Part shown: positions 51,931 through 64,000 of the stretch, in pieces
How positions within the stretch are numbered: the first letter of the stretch is position 1
How the letters are laid out: each line of letters opens with the position of its first letter
From: Cristatella mucedo
Lineage: Eukaryota; Bryozoa; Phylactolaemata; Cristatellidae
Direction: 5' to 3'
DNA: 64,000 bases
NCBI GenBank assembly: GCA_009760855.2
Contig: WPIO01000291.1
Coordinates: forward strand, 56,585 to 120,584
Made by a program: the position numbers and the translations under genes
The notes under the pieces: generated by a model
Databases searched by the model: none
Seen by the model: the letters and a program-made list of their open reading frames with translations, nothing else
Told to the model about the DNA's origin: nothing

Positions 51931-52399
51931 TGCTGACTCTGCCATTATACATTGCCAGCCTTTCTCTGTAGAGGCGAGCTTCTGCATTAGATGCGGCGAC
52001 GCCTAGTAACCTGCATATTAGTTATGATAGTGCGTACATGTTATCACTTCGTCATCTTTGTGTTCAAATGCATTCCTAGATGTTATTGCTGTTGCTAAGA
52101 TCCGTAGGTTAGGCGTTAATAAAAGAAAAGCGGCTAGGAGCCGCCGCTGGGGCCAGGGGGGGGGGGGAAAGGGCTGATTGAGACGCAGCTTGTTTGGCGG
52201 AAGATGCGAGCTGAGTACCCGCTTGTTTGGTATTTCTAGCATTGTCTCGAACCGCTCAGCACGTTTCTCCCTCAAGCGTTTACTGTGAGTCGCCCTAACT
52301 TAGTGGTCACCAGGCCTGTAATAACGTTCTCAGCCCAAGTTAACACTTGTCCTATGGAATCCTTGCTTACCGTGCAATAAACCCCTTGTAATTGGCGAC

Positions 52400-53425
52400 C
52401 CCTATTTCTGAAAAGTCTCGACCTGCTCGCCTTGACTGAAACTTGGCTAAAATGGGTAAAATGCCCGACAATTAGAGACGAAACCCCGACCGGTTTCTTC
52501 TTTTTTCACATCCATAGATCAATAAAAACTGTAGGTGGGTCGCCATTATCACACGCTCGAAATTCGACATCAAGCTGTTTGCAGTACCCTCGAAGCTGTC
52601 TTTCAAATCTATTGTCTTGGTTTTCACTCGACGACAAGCTACACATGGCGGCAGTAGTCTATGGCCTGCCAGGGACCAAGCCTTCCTTTATCTCAGATTT
52701 CCCGATTTCCTTCGATTTTTGTGTGCAAAAAATCGATAATTCCACCTTATGGGTGATTTAAACATTTATTTTGACAGCATCTGACGCCTTCAGGACAGGA
52801 TTTCGTGCACTGACTGACTCATTGTCACTTGTGGCACGTAAGCATGACCCTACTCATATCAGGGGTCACATAATCGATAAGTTTTTTGTTATGCGACTGC
52901 ACTTTGTCATTACCAATTATTGCCGAAGTTTGCTTATCTGACCACATGCAGATCTCATCCAGTCTACAATGTGTGCCTTCTTCCCCCTCTTTTTCTAAAA
53001 TCAAATGTGAATCACGAAACATCAAGACCCTTGACATCGTAGCTGTCCGTACGAGAATATCTGCTTCGCCCTGCTGCTCAATCCCTTTTCCAACATATCA
53101 TCACTGGTAGATTGCTACAACACGACGTTGGCTGATATGCTCAACGAGCTTGAACCACTCACTAAGCGTAACTGTTAGCCCATCGCCCAGACGGTCTATG
53201 GTTTACCAAAGAGATTAAAACTAGCTAGGTCTACTAAGCACAAGCTAGAAAAAAAGCCAAAAAAAAGATCGCACACTGACTGTCTATCGACAGGCGTATG
53301 AGAACTAGTGTATATCGTAACAATTGATCCTACCAAAGGCCAAGTCTAACTTCTATAAAAACATTATTGAATCACAGATGTACAATCCAGAGATGCTGAT
53401 GTTGAAGATCAGCCATCCTCTTGAC
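52400..53425 (+). mobile_element. LINE family A endonuclease-domain segment
   Basis: LDLLALTETWLKW is the first AP-endonuclease block; LHMAAVVYGLPGTKP and a CVQKIDNSTLWVI stretch follow, then linker MLNELEPLTKRN and KHKLEKKPKKRSHTD. Matches in order the 5' half of the copy at 34.5-37.4 kb. Many stops. Confidence 0.65.
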
Positions 53426-53465
53426 CGCTCTCATATTAGCTCTTTACCTAGTGATTCCTGCGACG

Positions 53466-55245
53466 ATAATAATTATAATTATAATAATGCACTTGATAAA
53501 GCACCCTCAGGGAACTCAATCTCTCTCTAGGCGCTTTACATTTGCTGCAAATTGAAATGCAATTGAAGGGTGAGTAAAATCATGCTTGACAAACAAACAA
53601 AATGAATAACGTGGTTCGGGGTGACATGGACAGGGTCACCATGTAAATGTGGTTAGTGGCAGCATGCACAGTCTCAGTATGCATAAGCACATCAAGGACG
53701 AATCACAGGGACCCACTAAATGCTGTCCTAAATAGGTGTGTTTTTAAATTCTTTTTTAAATGTGGTCAGGTCAGGGATGTTCTGACGAAAGTCGGGAGGG
53801 AGTTCCAGGCTTTGGGAGCATACGAACTAAATGCACGGTCTCCAAAGGATTTGAGGTTTGTACGAGGTATTTGTAGACTGCTGGATTCCGAAAAGCGGGT
53901 GGTACGATGCTTGGCTTGATGGGGGGGGGGTAGGTCTGAGAGATAGGCTAGAGCCAATGAATGAAGTGACCACAAAGTGAGCGACAAAACCTTGAAGTCA
54001 ATCCGTTGTTTGACTGGTAGCCAGTGCAGGTCGGCGAGAAGTGGAGTAATGTGGCAACTGTGACACTCACGACAGACAAGCCTAGCAGCGGAGTTTGGCA
54101 CCAGCTGCAATCGCCTGATCGCACATGCCGGTAGGCCATCAAGCAGTGAGTTTCAGAAGTCGAGACGGGATGTCACGAATGCATGGACCAAGTTGGACTT
54201 GGTATCCTTATCTAAACAAGCCCCAATTTTAGCAATGTTATGAAGCTGAAAATAGGTGGATTTGACTGTAGAGGTGATATGGTCGTCTAACGAGAGGTCA
54301 CTTTTAAATATGACACTTAGATTTTGAGCTGATTCAACTTGGAGATTTGCTGGCATAGCCAATTTTGAGCATCAGCCTTTCCAATTTGTGAATCACACTG
54401 GGTTTGTCCATAACTAGTAAGTTAGTTTTATCGTTATTTAGTTTTTACAAAATTCTTGCTGCCATCCATATGCGGCTATCGTCAATACATGCATCAAGTG
54501 AGTTGAGAGAATTTGAGGTGCTCGAAGGCTGGGAGGGATCAAAGAAAAGGTACAATCGAGTGTCATCCGCATAGAAGTGAAAGCCTAGATTGTGCTTGGC
54601 AATCACATCAACAAGAGGGAGAGTATAAACCGTGAAAAGAACCGGACCTAGCACGGAGCTCTGAGGTACGCCATATTTCAGTGGTCCCTCAGATGGTCTT
54701 TTTCCATTCACGTCAATACTCTGGAGTCTCTCAATGAGATATGACCTGGGCTACTGCAGAGCAGTGCCAGTGATGCCCAGGCGAGATGAGAGGCGCTCTA
54801 GATGAGCGGCCGTCTAGTAACTTTGTGATCGATGGTATCAAAAGCTGCCGAAAGATCGAGCAAAGCTAGCAGAGACACTCTACCCATGTCTGAATTCCTA
54901 AGTAGGGTCGTTGTATACCCTAAGCAAGGCTTACTCTGTGGAGTGGTTAGCTCTAAAGCCAGACTGGAACTTACTAGCAAGGTGTGAGGTTTCGATATAT
55001 GAGTTTAGGTGGTACGCCACGACCCGTTTCAGTGTCTTTGATATTAATTTTCGAAGGGAAACTGGGCGGTAGTGGTGCTTAAGTTCTCTTGGTCGAGTGT
55101 CGATTTCTTGAGAGTTGGCCTGACTACAGCTTTTTTTTGAAAGGTGCTGGGACATGACCTGAGGCTAATGACATATTAATGATGTTAGTGATGCATGGCA
55201 ACAGCAGATCAATGCAACGTAGGAGCAGGACAGTGGGATCGGAAT
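53466..55245 (-). mobile_element. LINE family A RT copy, left arm of large inverted pair
   Basis: From the AT-rich 3' terminus at 53,466 through the 3' UTR, RT C-terminus ([20 protein letters not shown]), HFYADDTRLYLFFDPSQ (about 54,545-54,600), [29 protein letters not shown] and HYRPVSLRKLI to about 55,245. Several frame changes. Confidence 0.85.
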
Positions 55246-56845
55246 ACGATCTAGCTGATCGCTTCTCTAACTTCTTTGACAACAAGATAGACAAAATAAG
55301 GGAGTCCCATCCCTAAGTTGGCAGCAACTCCCCTGGAATACTGTCCCTTAATTCCTAACAGCACCACAATGTCTACATTCAAGGAGGTCACTAGTGACCT
55401 CGTCCGGATGTTCATATCCCAATCAAAGAAGACAACTAGTCCATTGGATCCTGATCCCGCTGTCCTGCGTCTACGATGCATAGATCTGCTGCTGCCATGC
55501 ATAACTAACATCATTAATACGTCTTTAGCCTCAGGTCATGTCCCAGAACCTTTCAAAAAAGCTATAGTCAGGCCACTTCTCAAGAAAGTGACACTAGATC
55601 AGGAGAACTTGAGGGGAAACTACCGCCCCAGTCTCCCATCTACAATTCCTATCAAAGAAACTGGAATGGGTTGTGGCGGACCAGCTGAAATCATATATTG
55701 AAACTTCAATCCTTGCTAGTAAGTTCCAGTCTATCCTTAGAGCTGATCACTCCACAGAATCAGCATTGCTTAGGGTGTACAACGACCTATTTAGGAATGC
55801 AGGCATGGGTTGAATGTCTCTGCTTGTTTTGCTCGATCTTTCGGCAGCTTTTGATACTATCGATCGCCAAGTTCTTCTAGAGTGCCTCTCATCTCACCTG
55901 GGCATCACTGGCACAGCTCTGCAATGGTTCACGTCCTATCTCAGTGGAAGACTCCAGAGTATTGACGTGAATGAACAAAGATGGGGGGTCATATTCCAAA
56001 GCGACCTCTCGTTAGACGACCATATCAGCTCCACAGTCAAATCTGCCTATTTTCAGCTTCATAACATTGCTAAAATTTGGATTTGTGTAGATAAAGATAC
56101 CAAGTCCAAGTTAGTCCATGCATTCGTGACATCCCGTCTCGACTTCTGAAACTCACTGCTCGATGGCCTACCGGCATGTGCGATCAGGCGATTGCAGCTG
56201 GTGCAAGACTCTGCAGCTAGGCTTGTCTGTCCTGAGCGTCACAGTTGCCACATTACTCTACTTCTCGCCGACCTGCACTGCTACCAGTCAAGCAACGGAT
56301 TGACTTCAAGGTTTTGTCGCTCACTTTTAGGTACCTTCATTCTATGGCTCCAACCTATCTCTCAGATCTACTACCCCATCAGGCCAAGCATCGCACCACC
56401 CGCTTTTCGGAATCCAACAGTCTACAAATACCTCGTACAAACCTCAAATCCTTTGGAGACCGTGCATTTAGTTCGTATGCTCCCAAAGCCTGGAACTCCC
56501 TCCCGAATTGCGTCAGAACATCTCCTGACCTGACCACATTTAAAAAGAATTTTAAAACACATCTATTTAGGACAGCATTTAGTGGGTCCCCGTGATTCGT
56601 CCTTGATGTGCTTATTAGTGCTGACACTGTGCAGGCTGCCACTAACCACATTTGCATGCTGACCCTGTGCATGTCACCCCTAACCATAGAATTCATTTTG
56701 TTTGTTTTTCAAACATGATTTTACTTACCATTCAATTGCATTTCCCTTTGCAGCAAATGTAAAGCGCCTAGAAAGAGATTAAGTTCTCTGAGGGTGCTTT
56801 ATAAAATGTAATTATAATAATAATTATTATTATTATTATTAAAGA
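55246..56845 (+). mobile_element. LINE family A RT copy, right arm of large inverted pair, YADD region deleted
   Basis: Plus strand: [74 protein letters not shown], then a jump near 55,975 from the [11 protein letters not shown] block to [20 protein letters not shown], losing the catalytic YADD block. Ends with 3' UTR and (ATT)n at 56,845. Confidence 0.85.
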
Positions 56846-58150
56846 TCATCCGAGGTACCTCTGAAATATGGGTTACCTCTGGGCTTCGTGCTTGGTCCTG
56901 TTTTTTTCATGGTTTATACTCTTCCTCTTGCCGATGCCAAGCACAATCTAGGCTTTCATTTCTAATAATTCCCTTTAATAATAATTTATTTTAATAATAA
57001 TTTTATATAATATAATAATATAATATACTATAATATAATAATTTTATATAATAATAATTTTAATAATAATTCACTTGATACGGGGACCCACTAAATGCTG
57101 TCCTAAATATCTATGCAGATGGCACTCAGTTGTACCTCTGCTTTGATCTCTTCCAGCCTTCCAACATGTCGAATTCTCTCAACTCTCTTGCTGCATTCAT
57201 TGATGACATCTGCACATGGATGACAGCAAACTTTCTTAAATTGAATTATGATAAAGCAAACTTACTACTTATGGGCAAATCAAGTGTGATTCAGAAATGG
57301 GAAAGGCTGACGCTCCCCACCGGCTCTGCCAGGATATCTCCTGTTGAATCTGCACGAAATATAGGTGTCATATTCCAAAGTGATTTCATTGGACTACCAC
57401 ACTCCACCGTCAAGCCTGCCTACTTTCAGCTACATAAATTAGCTAAAATTCGGGCTAGTTTAGACAGGGATACCATATACAAATTTTTCCATGAATTTGT
57501 GAAATTCCGTCTTGACTTATGTAACTCACTGCTTGTTGGTCTACCGGCCAGTGCAAGCAGGCGCTTACACCTGGTGCAAAACTGTGCACCTAGGCTTGTC
57601 TGACGTGAGCGTCGCAGTTACCATATCTCACCACTTCTCGCCGACCTGCACTGGCTCACAGTCAAGCAACGCATTGACTTCAAGGTTTTGTCAATCACTT
57701 TTAGGCTCCTTCATTCTTTGGCTCAAGCCTACCAATCAGATCTACCCCCAGGCTAAGCATCGTAGCACTAGCTTTTTGGAATCTAATTGTTTACCTATAT
57801 CTAGTACAAATGTACTGACCTCAAATCCTTTGGAGACTGACGTCATGAAATCTCCTGACTTTGCCACATTTAAAAAGAAACTAAAAGCGCATCTATTTAT
57901 CACAGCATTTATTGGATCCCTGCGATTCGTCCTTCATGTGCTTATGCTTGCTGACACTGTGCATACTGCCACTAACCATACTTGAAGGATGACCCTGTGT
58001 ATGTCACCTCTAGCCATGTTATTCTCGTTGTTTATCGAGCATGCAACCACTTACCATTCGATCGTGCTTTCTTTGCAGCAAATGTAAAGTGCCTAGAAAG
58101 AGGTCGAGTTCTCCGAGGACGCTATATCGAATGCATTTTTATTATTAAGG
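56846..58150 (+). mobile_element. LINE family A RT 3' copy with AT-rich insertion
   Basis: GFVLGPVFFMVYTLPLADA at the start, then an AT-rich (TAATA)n block (about 56,965-57,110) exactly where the YADD segment should follow. It resumes at DGTQLYLCFDLFQPSNM (Tyr-Ala-Asp-Gly instead of YADD), SARNIGVIFQSDF and a 3' UTR to about 58,145. Confidence 0.8.
56960..57075. repeat. AT-rich (TAATAATTTTA)n simple repeat
   Basis: Runs of TAATAATTTTATATAATA units interrupting the LINE at its catalytic block. Confidence 0.8.
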
Positions 58151-59279
58151 GAGTCCAGGACATCGTGGCCCTATTCTCTACTTTATGTTCTGTGCTCGCA
58201 AGCGAGGTATGCCACAAGTACACGTGCCAATAATAAAATACCTTCGCGAGGACTGCAGGGCCTAGTCGCTCCTGCGGGCTGTAGGAAGCTAGGGCAACCA
58301 TAGCTCCATTCTCCCCACAGATGGCGACCGGAAGCGGGCATCCAGGCACGTCCCGTTTGGTCCCTCTCCAAGGAGCTCACGTTGTCCCTCAGTCTACCAC
58401 GCTGCCAGGGCAGACTCATTTGGTTTACAGAGGCCACTGGCGGCTCATCGGTCGACTCACGCCGAAAAATGGGGGGCGCGCTCGCGTCTTCTTTAGGCTG
58501 GTTCAAAGAGGTCAAGAGGACGGCAGTTGTTTTTCGGAGGAAGCTATTGCGAGCCTGTATTTTTTTTAGACGGGCCACACAGCTGCTGGGGCCACTGCAT
58601 GCTCAAGGTCGATTTCCAGCGAAGGCTTTCGTTTTATTGAAGGGTTGTCGTATTTTGGCCGGGTTAAAGAGGCGACGCACCGGGATTAGTTGGGTCTGAG
58701 GAGGCGTGCCCGGCGGACCGGCTGTGACCGGCTCACCGAATTGGGTCATAAATCGCCGAATTCTTTTTTTAAGCTCACCCGTGGAGAGCTTTTTGAGCGC
58801 GGCACGTCATCGTCGTCGAGCAGCTTCCAGGTTTGTCGCGCTACAGCCGCTGCAATTAATTTTCTGCACGGGGCTTCGTGTGATTGGCAGGAGCCTCTCG
58901 CTCTGCGAGCAGCGTCAGGCTAACGTCACGGAAGTAGCCGTTTTTTTTAAATTTTAGGTCTCTAGCTGTCTGCAAGGCGAGCCCCATCGGAGGGCAGCTT
59001 TGACACGTCAACCGCTAGGGGGGGACGGCCATTTTTTTTGTAGACGCTGGCACCATCGGTCCTCTCTATCGCTAACTATCTCCACCTATCTCTATCTCTA
59101 TCTATCTAATCGATCGGATTGGTGGTTAGCTTCCAGAAAAAGCAACCGATTTCAGAGATCCAGCCAAAATGCTTAATGTGGGCGGGGCCTCGAAGGCGGC
59201 GATGGATCGTGCCTCACCTTCGGCGCTCGCAGGCTCGCTCGAAGCCTGCTCGTTAAGGTGAAGGGAGCCACCTGGCGGA
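58151..59279. other. GC-rich host sequence
   Basis: Several overlapping 80-130 codon ORFs on both strands, Arg/Ala/Ser-rich, no recognised domain. A TATC-type tract lies at about 59,080-59,110. Confidence 0.35.
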
Positions 59280-59280
59280 G

Positions 59281-59590
<310 letters not shown>

Positions 59591-60009
59591 CGAGGCTGCA
59601 GCGACCCCAAATTCGCACGATCCGGTGAGCGTTCCAGTTCCTGACAGGGCACTTTGCTGTGGGACTCAACCTTCCGAGGAGCCGCGGATTAAAATTTTTA
59701 AGACCGCTCCAGTGATCTATTGTCTGGCGTTACCTAGTTAAGGATGCGGTAGCAGGAATTAGCACATCGCTTTGTGACCATTCTCCGTCCAAATTTCTAT
59801 CACCTCACTCATTGAACAGGTCATACCGCTGGCGAGTGAGATGCTCGCAGGGTGGCGCGAAGCTCGGCAGCTAAGCTCTTTTTCAGTCGTGAACGCCACA
59901 AGCCTCCACGTAGCACCGCCTACCCGGCCGCTCTGGCTCCCTTTCAAGCAGTGCATCTCGACTTTGAGGTCCTTTCATTCCACATTTTTGTTTCTCTTTA
60001 CTTTTCTAA

Positions 60010-60465
60010 TACTCACTCACTCACTCACTCACTCACTCACTCACTCACTCACTCACTCACTCACTCACTCACTCACTCTCTCACTCACTCACTCACTCTC
60101 TCACTCACTCACTCACTCACTCACTCTCACGCTATCACTCACTCACTCTCATCTCAATCACTCACTCACTCACTCACTCATCACTCACTCACCACTCACT
60201 CACCTCACTCACTCACTCACTCACTCACTCACTCACTCACTCACTACACTCACTCACTCTCACTCACTCACTCACTCACTCACATCACCTCACTCTCACT
60301 CACTCTCTCACTCACTCACTCACGCACTCACTCACTCCTCACTCACTCACTCACTCACTCAATCACGACTCACTCACTCACTCCTCACCACTCACTCGCA
60401 CTCACTCTCACATCTCACTCACTCCACTCACTCACTCACTCACTCACTATCCCTCACTCTTCACA
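60010..60465 (+). repeat. (TCAC)n tetranucleotide tract
   Basis: About 450 bases of TCAC units with scattered one-base variants. Ser/His/Leu ORFs up to 273 codons (59,841-60,673) result from it. Confidence 0.95.
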
Positions 60466-60594
60466 CCTGTGGAACTGGTATCACGTTTGTCGGGCTACTC
60501 TAGCAACTGCGGCCGCTCCTCCTACTCGGGCGACTAGCTGTACTTTTTTCAAAGCGTACCAACGCTCTGAATCGTGTTTCTATAATTCCACACG

Positions 60595-60745
60595 CACTTT
60601 CGGGCATGACATCTGGGTAAAACATAGTCAGGGTCGTCTAGAGCTAAGTGTAAAGTGCCCCCCTAAGTCTTAGCCCAGGAGGTAAGATGATCGACTCTCA
60701 CGACCCCAACTCGTGGTTCAGTCGAAGTGAGCGATTCTTATAGCC
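60595..60745 (+). mobile_element. SINE family A 5' part
   Basis: GGGCATGACATCTGGGTAAAAC, AAAGTGCCCCCC-TAAGTCTTAGCCCAGGAGGTAAGATG and CTCGTGGTTCAGTC match the 5' half of the SINE at 11,675-11,800, showing that the repeat extends upstream of the tRNA-like head. The 3' tail is absent. Confidence 0.6.
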
Positions 60746-63700
60746 CGCTGCACACGGGCTCCGAGAGTCGAAAGACTACCTGCCGCCTAAAACATGAGGG
60801 GTATTTCAGTCAGGCAGAACCGTTTATTCGTTTCTAGCCTTCGCACGAACACGACTAGTGGAGTTCGAGCACGCCTGCAATGTTGTATCGAGATTTCTGG
60901 ATATAGACCGAGTTCTCTTACACACGTGGCAGTGCAAAAATAGTATTTGAAGAGGGATCTTCAACGTCGATCCCCGTCCCGCTCTACGCCGATGCGAAAT
61001 GCGGCCAGAATTACGTAATGCCATATTGCAGTTACTTTGCAGCAATCACCTCGTTCAGAGCTCACAATCCGAAGTTTCCGGCCTTAGTCCAAGTATTTTT
61101 CGATGGATGAGCGGCCGCGCAGCTGGAGGCAATATCGAAGTCCGGCCCAAGGAGGGGCACCTCACGCCCGCTCGCGGGCGGCGACGTGGCGCATTCGAGG
61201 GCGCGCAGGCCTGCTAGCGGCGGGGCAGGTCGCGCGCACAGCCAGCAGGTTTGCCTGGCCCTCCCCAAGCCGGAGGCGAGAGAGCTGCTGCGAGGCTGGG
61301 CGGGGCCGGCTGCCGCGGGCTTTTTCGTCTGCTCTCTCGGTCTCGACGGCGCAGAGACAGAGCGTCCGCAGGCGCGCCAGCCGTCCTTTCAGCGTGTGTT
61401 AAAAATGCAAGAAGCTCTTAGGCTCCGGCGTCAGCGAAAGCGTGCGCTGTTCGTGGATCGGTCACGCGACGCGAGGGGGAAAGAATTTAACCGGCTCCAC
61501 GCGATTGCATCGAATACGTGTTGAGCTTCGAGGAGATCTGGCTGGCGTTATGTCTGCACGGTACGTAGCGTGACTGGAGATCCATGACATGCTAGGTGAG
61601 CTGACGGTCGGGGGTCAAGGCGAGAAGTATCGGGAAAGGAAGAGCCTCGGTCATGCTGGCGGCTTAAAAAAGGGAGAGCACGCAGGTTGTCACCGCGTCT
61701 TTAAACGCTCAAAGCTTGCGACTGCAGTCCGATCCCAGAATACCCGCCAGTTGGAAATTTCCGGAGGAGGGGGCTGTCAGAGTAATCAAAATTCATTGCT
61801 ACGCTGCAGGGGCTGTATCACAGGATTGTTTTCGGGGATGGGGGTTGAATGCCTTGTCCTAAGTGGGGGTACTCGAGTTACAGGATTCGCCTAGTCGAAA
61901 CGCGCAATTTCCTCTTACCAATAAAGGTAGCAAAACCCAGAGCGAAGCAGAGCAGCTTCATTAAAAGCAAGAACGGACGACCAGGATCAGCTCGGAGTGG
62001 CATCGTGGAGGTAATCGGCACCCAAGCTTAGCGCGGGGGAAAAACGGGTCTGGCAAATCTGGACACGCTTGAGGGAGCGCGCGGGGCGTAGCAGCCGATA
62101 ATGACCAGCGTCAGAATAAGGGGCGCGGCAGTCGGAGACAATCGGCCGTAGTAGCCGTGCACGGCTCGCCCAGGCCCCCTGCTCAAGCAGGCCCAGCGAG
62201 AGTTTAGTCGACTTTGACATTGCGTCAATGTGTTCATCTATCTATACGTGGCTTACAACCACGTCGTGTGACGGGGGGCGTGGAGGACTTCTACATTCGC
62301 GATCATGAACTAGCTCGACAAAGACAGCGCTCGCTAGCATGTAGCCTAGGTCTCAGCCAGCGGCCTATTGATACCGGCGACTCTCGAACCGCTGAATATC
62401 GAGGGCTTAGAGAATTTAGGATGCGGCACCTAATAGCACTCGGGCCAATGCCGATCAAGTGGCCTCAAGGATACGGCAGCGAGGACGCAGGAGACCGCGA
62501 ATACCTTAGCCATGTCAAGTCCGTATTCCGCTCATGTAGGACCAAGTCTACTTGACATCAGTAGGAATGCAATTACAGACGCGTCGACAGCGCGCCCATC
62601 CGACGTACACCAGACAGACGACTATGGATAGTGAAGCATCACCAGGCTTAAACCACTCCACAATTGCCAACCATTTGACCGAGTAGGAGTAGTAAGCTAT
62701 ACATGCCTATACTCACGAGTTACCCTGGCCGCCGCTATTCTATAAGATAATCGACGTCATCTAGCCATAAGCTGTGAATAAATGCATTATAAGTCGATAA
62801 CGCACGCCGTGGTTTAGCTAGCGCCTGCACTTTTAAGTAACGAGGCGATATTTTATTTAGCTAATCGAGGCTGCCAAGTAGGGATTTAGCCAGCTCGAGC
62901 AATTACGGGGGCAAATGACATACGCAGATGAGCAAAATTCTGACCCAATTTTATCCGATATCAATTTCCAGCGAGCGAATTCCGACATAGCACATATCGA
63001 ATGCACAGCAAACGTAGCATCTCCGCCTAAGCAGCCGATGAATCGCCCGAAACCGAATTCTAATGAGGCTCTTGTCGCTTTTCCTCCCCACCCCAAGCTT
63101 GAAAGAAGTTCAGACAAGAGATTACAGTGAATCATTACGTACATTGCAGATCATCTAGACGAGGGCCTCATCAGTCCGAGGGTAGTGTATCTTCGTGTGT
63201 TTCGGGTGCATCTACCGAATTAGGCGACACACAAGTCTTTGACCTTGTCCATCTGGTTACGGGTAGACACGCTTCGCATCTCCCGATAAGCCTGGTCATC
63301 TGTGTTTTGCACAATCTCTGAAGATAGCTCCGAGTGGTTGAGCGAAATATTTCCCCTATCAAGACGCAAGATGAAGGCAGGATTGAACGGGAGCTTGTTT
63401 GATGAAGGCCAGCCGTCGATTGCACAGCTAGCCCTCGCCGCTCAGCTTCAGGCCACGATACTACGCGACAGCGTCTCAACCCTGATTCAAAACGACCTCG
63501 GCCCTCGGCTGTAAGCTCTTCTCTGATCCGGTCCTGCACTTGACTTCTGCTTGTTAAGCAGCTGTCTTGGCGCTTGTACGATATAGTCCCCGAAATGTAG
63601 TGCCATCGATCAAAGCGACGTAAACGGATGTACGGGAGCGCCATTCTCGCACAGTTTTTCACTTCATTCAAAGCACCAGTGCGCGGTGAGCCCAGCCGGC

Positions 63701-64000
63701 ACCGGCAGATCTCCGTAGTACGCGAGGTCATTTATGTTCTTTTGTCAGTGCCTGCCGGCAGTTGATCTTGCGGGTCCTTCGTTGGTCGCAACGTCGTAGC
63801 CCGGTGCGAGGCAATTACGGATAGGAAGCAGATCGACTGACGTCGACCGACGAACCGTGGCAGTGCCCGTGCAGGAGCGTAACGTACGTATCGTATGCCC
63901 GAGTCGTATGCCCCAAGGTCAACAGTCGTTCGCGAAACACGCCGTTCTCGATCTCGACAAAGTAGACGAGAGGGCCGGCTGCTCTTTCTGCTCGTAGCCG
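60746..64000. other. GC-rich host sequence to window end
   Basis: No gene could be identified. ORFs of 60-113 codons at 61,103-61,524, 62,214-62,555 and 62,915-63,130 (plus), and a 186-codon minus ORF at 63,171-63,731, have no recognised domain. The 62,915-63,514 plus-strand segments look faintly protein-like and could belong to an exon or a degraded transposon. Confidence 0.3.

Noticed and set aside
63150-63200. Hammerhead ribozyme-like CTGATGAG on the minus strand
   Set aside because: The downstream GAAA core and matching stems are absent; a similar look-alike near 34,120 also lacks the core.
63171-63731. 186-codon minus-strand ORF
   Set aside because: No recognisable domain or start context; the plus strand is also open in part, so coding status cannot be supported.

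Overview
The window looks like animal nuclear DNA of unresolved taxon. It carries a four-exon, GT-AG spliced solute-carrier gene, many non-LTR retrotransposon (LINE) fragments ending in ATT-type microsatellites, tRNA-derived SINEs, Tc1/mariner remnants and long simple repeats. Against this background the first ~11 kb is different: AT-rich, tightly packed, intron-free and virus-like.

Region 1 (1 to about 10,985) is an integrated DNA-virus-like element, cut by the left window edge. Recognisable parts are a double-jelly-roll type major capsid protein, a YqaJ/lambda-exonuclease-type nuclease, a retroviral-type (rve, DDE) integrase, a phage-tail-fibre-like protein, a Cys-rich zinc-binding-type protein, three tandem paralogues of a probable capsid accessory protein, a basic coiled-coil protein placed directly before the capsid gene, and several small unknown proteins. 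Nearly every gene is broken by frameshifts (several in 7-base A or T runs) and in-frame stops, so this is best read as a decayed endogenous viral element. No DNA polymerase B, packaging ATPase or protease is seen; they may lie left of the window or be absent. Many of the genes carry a TATA(G/A)-purine-ATG motif at the start codon.

Region 2 (about 11 to 33 kb) is host DNA holding one complete gene on the minus strand: an SLC16-type monocarboxylate transporter, exons 32256-32061, 29943-29800, 22430-21246 and 17610-17432. The exons join in frame to 567 codons plus stop, all three introns are phase 1, and the introns are filled with LINE and SINE fragments.

Region 3 (about 33 to 64 kb) is mostly repeats: LINE copies of two families (called A and B here), two head-to-head inverted LINE pairs, two SINE families (A and B), Tc1/mariner pseudogenes, GC-rich stretches with dinucleotide repeats, and large (GA)n and (TCAC)n tracts. 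At 47.3-47.5 kb there is a second, frameshifted copy of transporter exon 1 that still has its start codon and splice donor. No other host gene could be supported.
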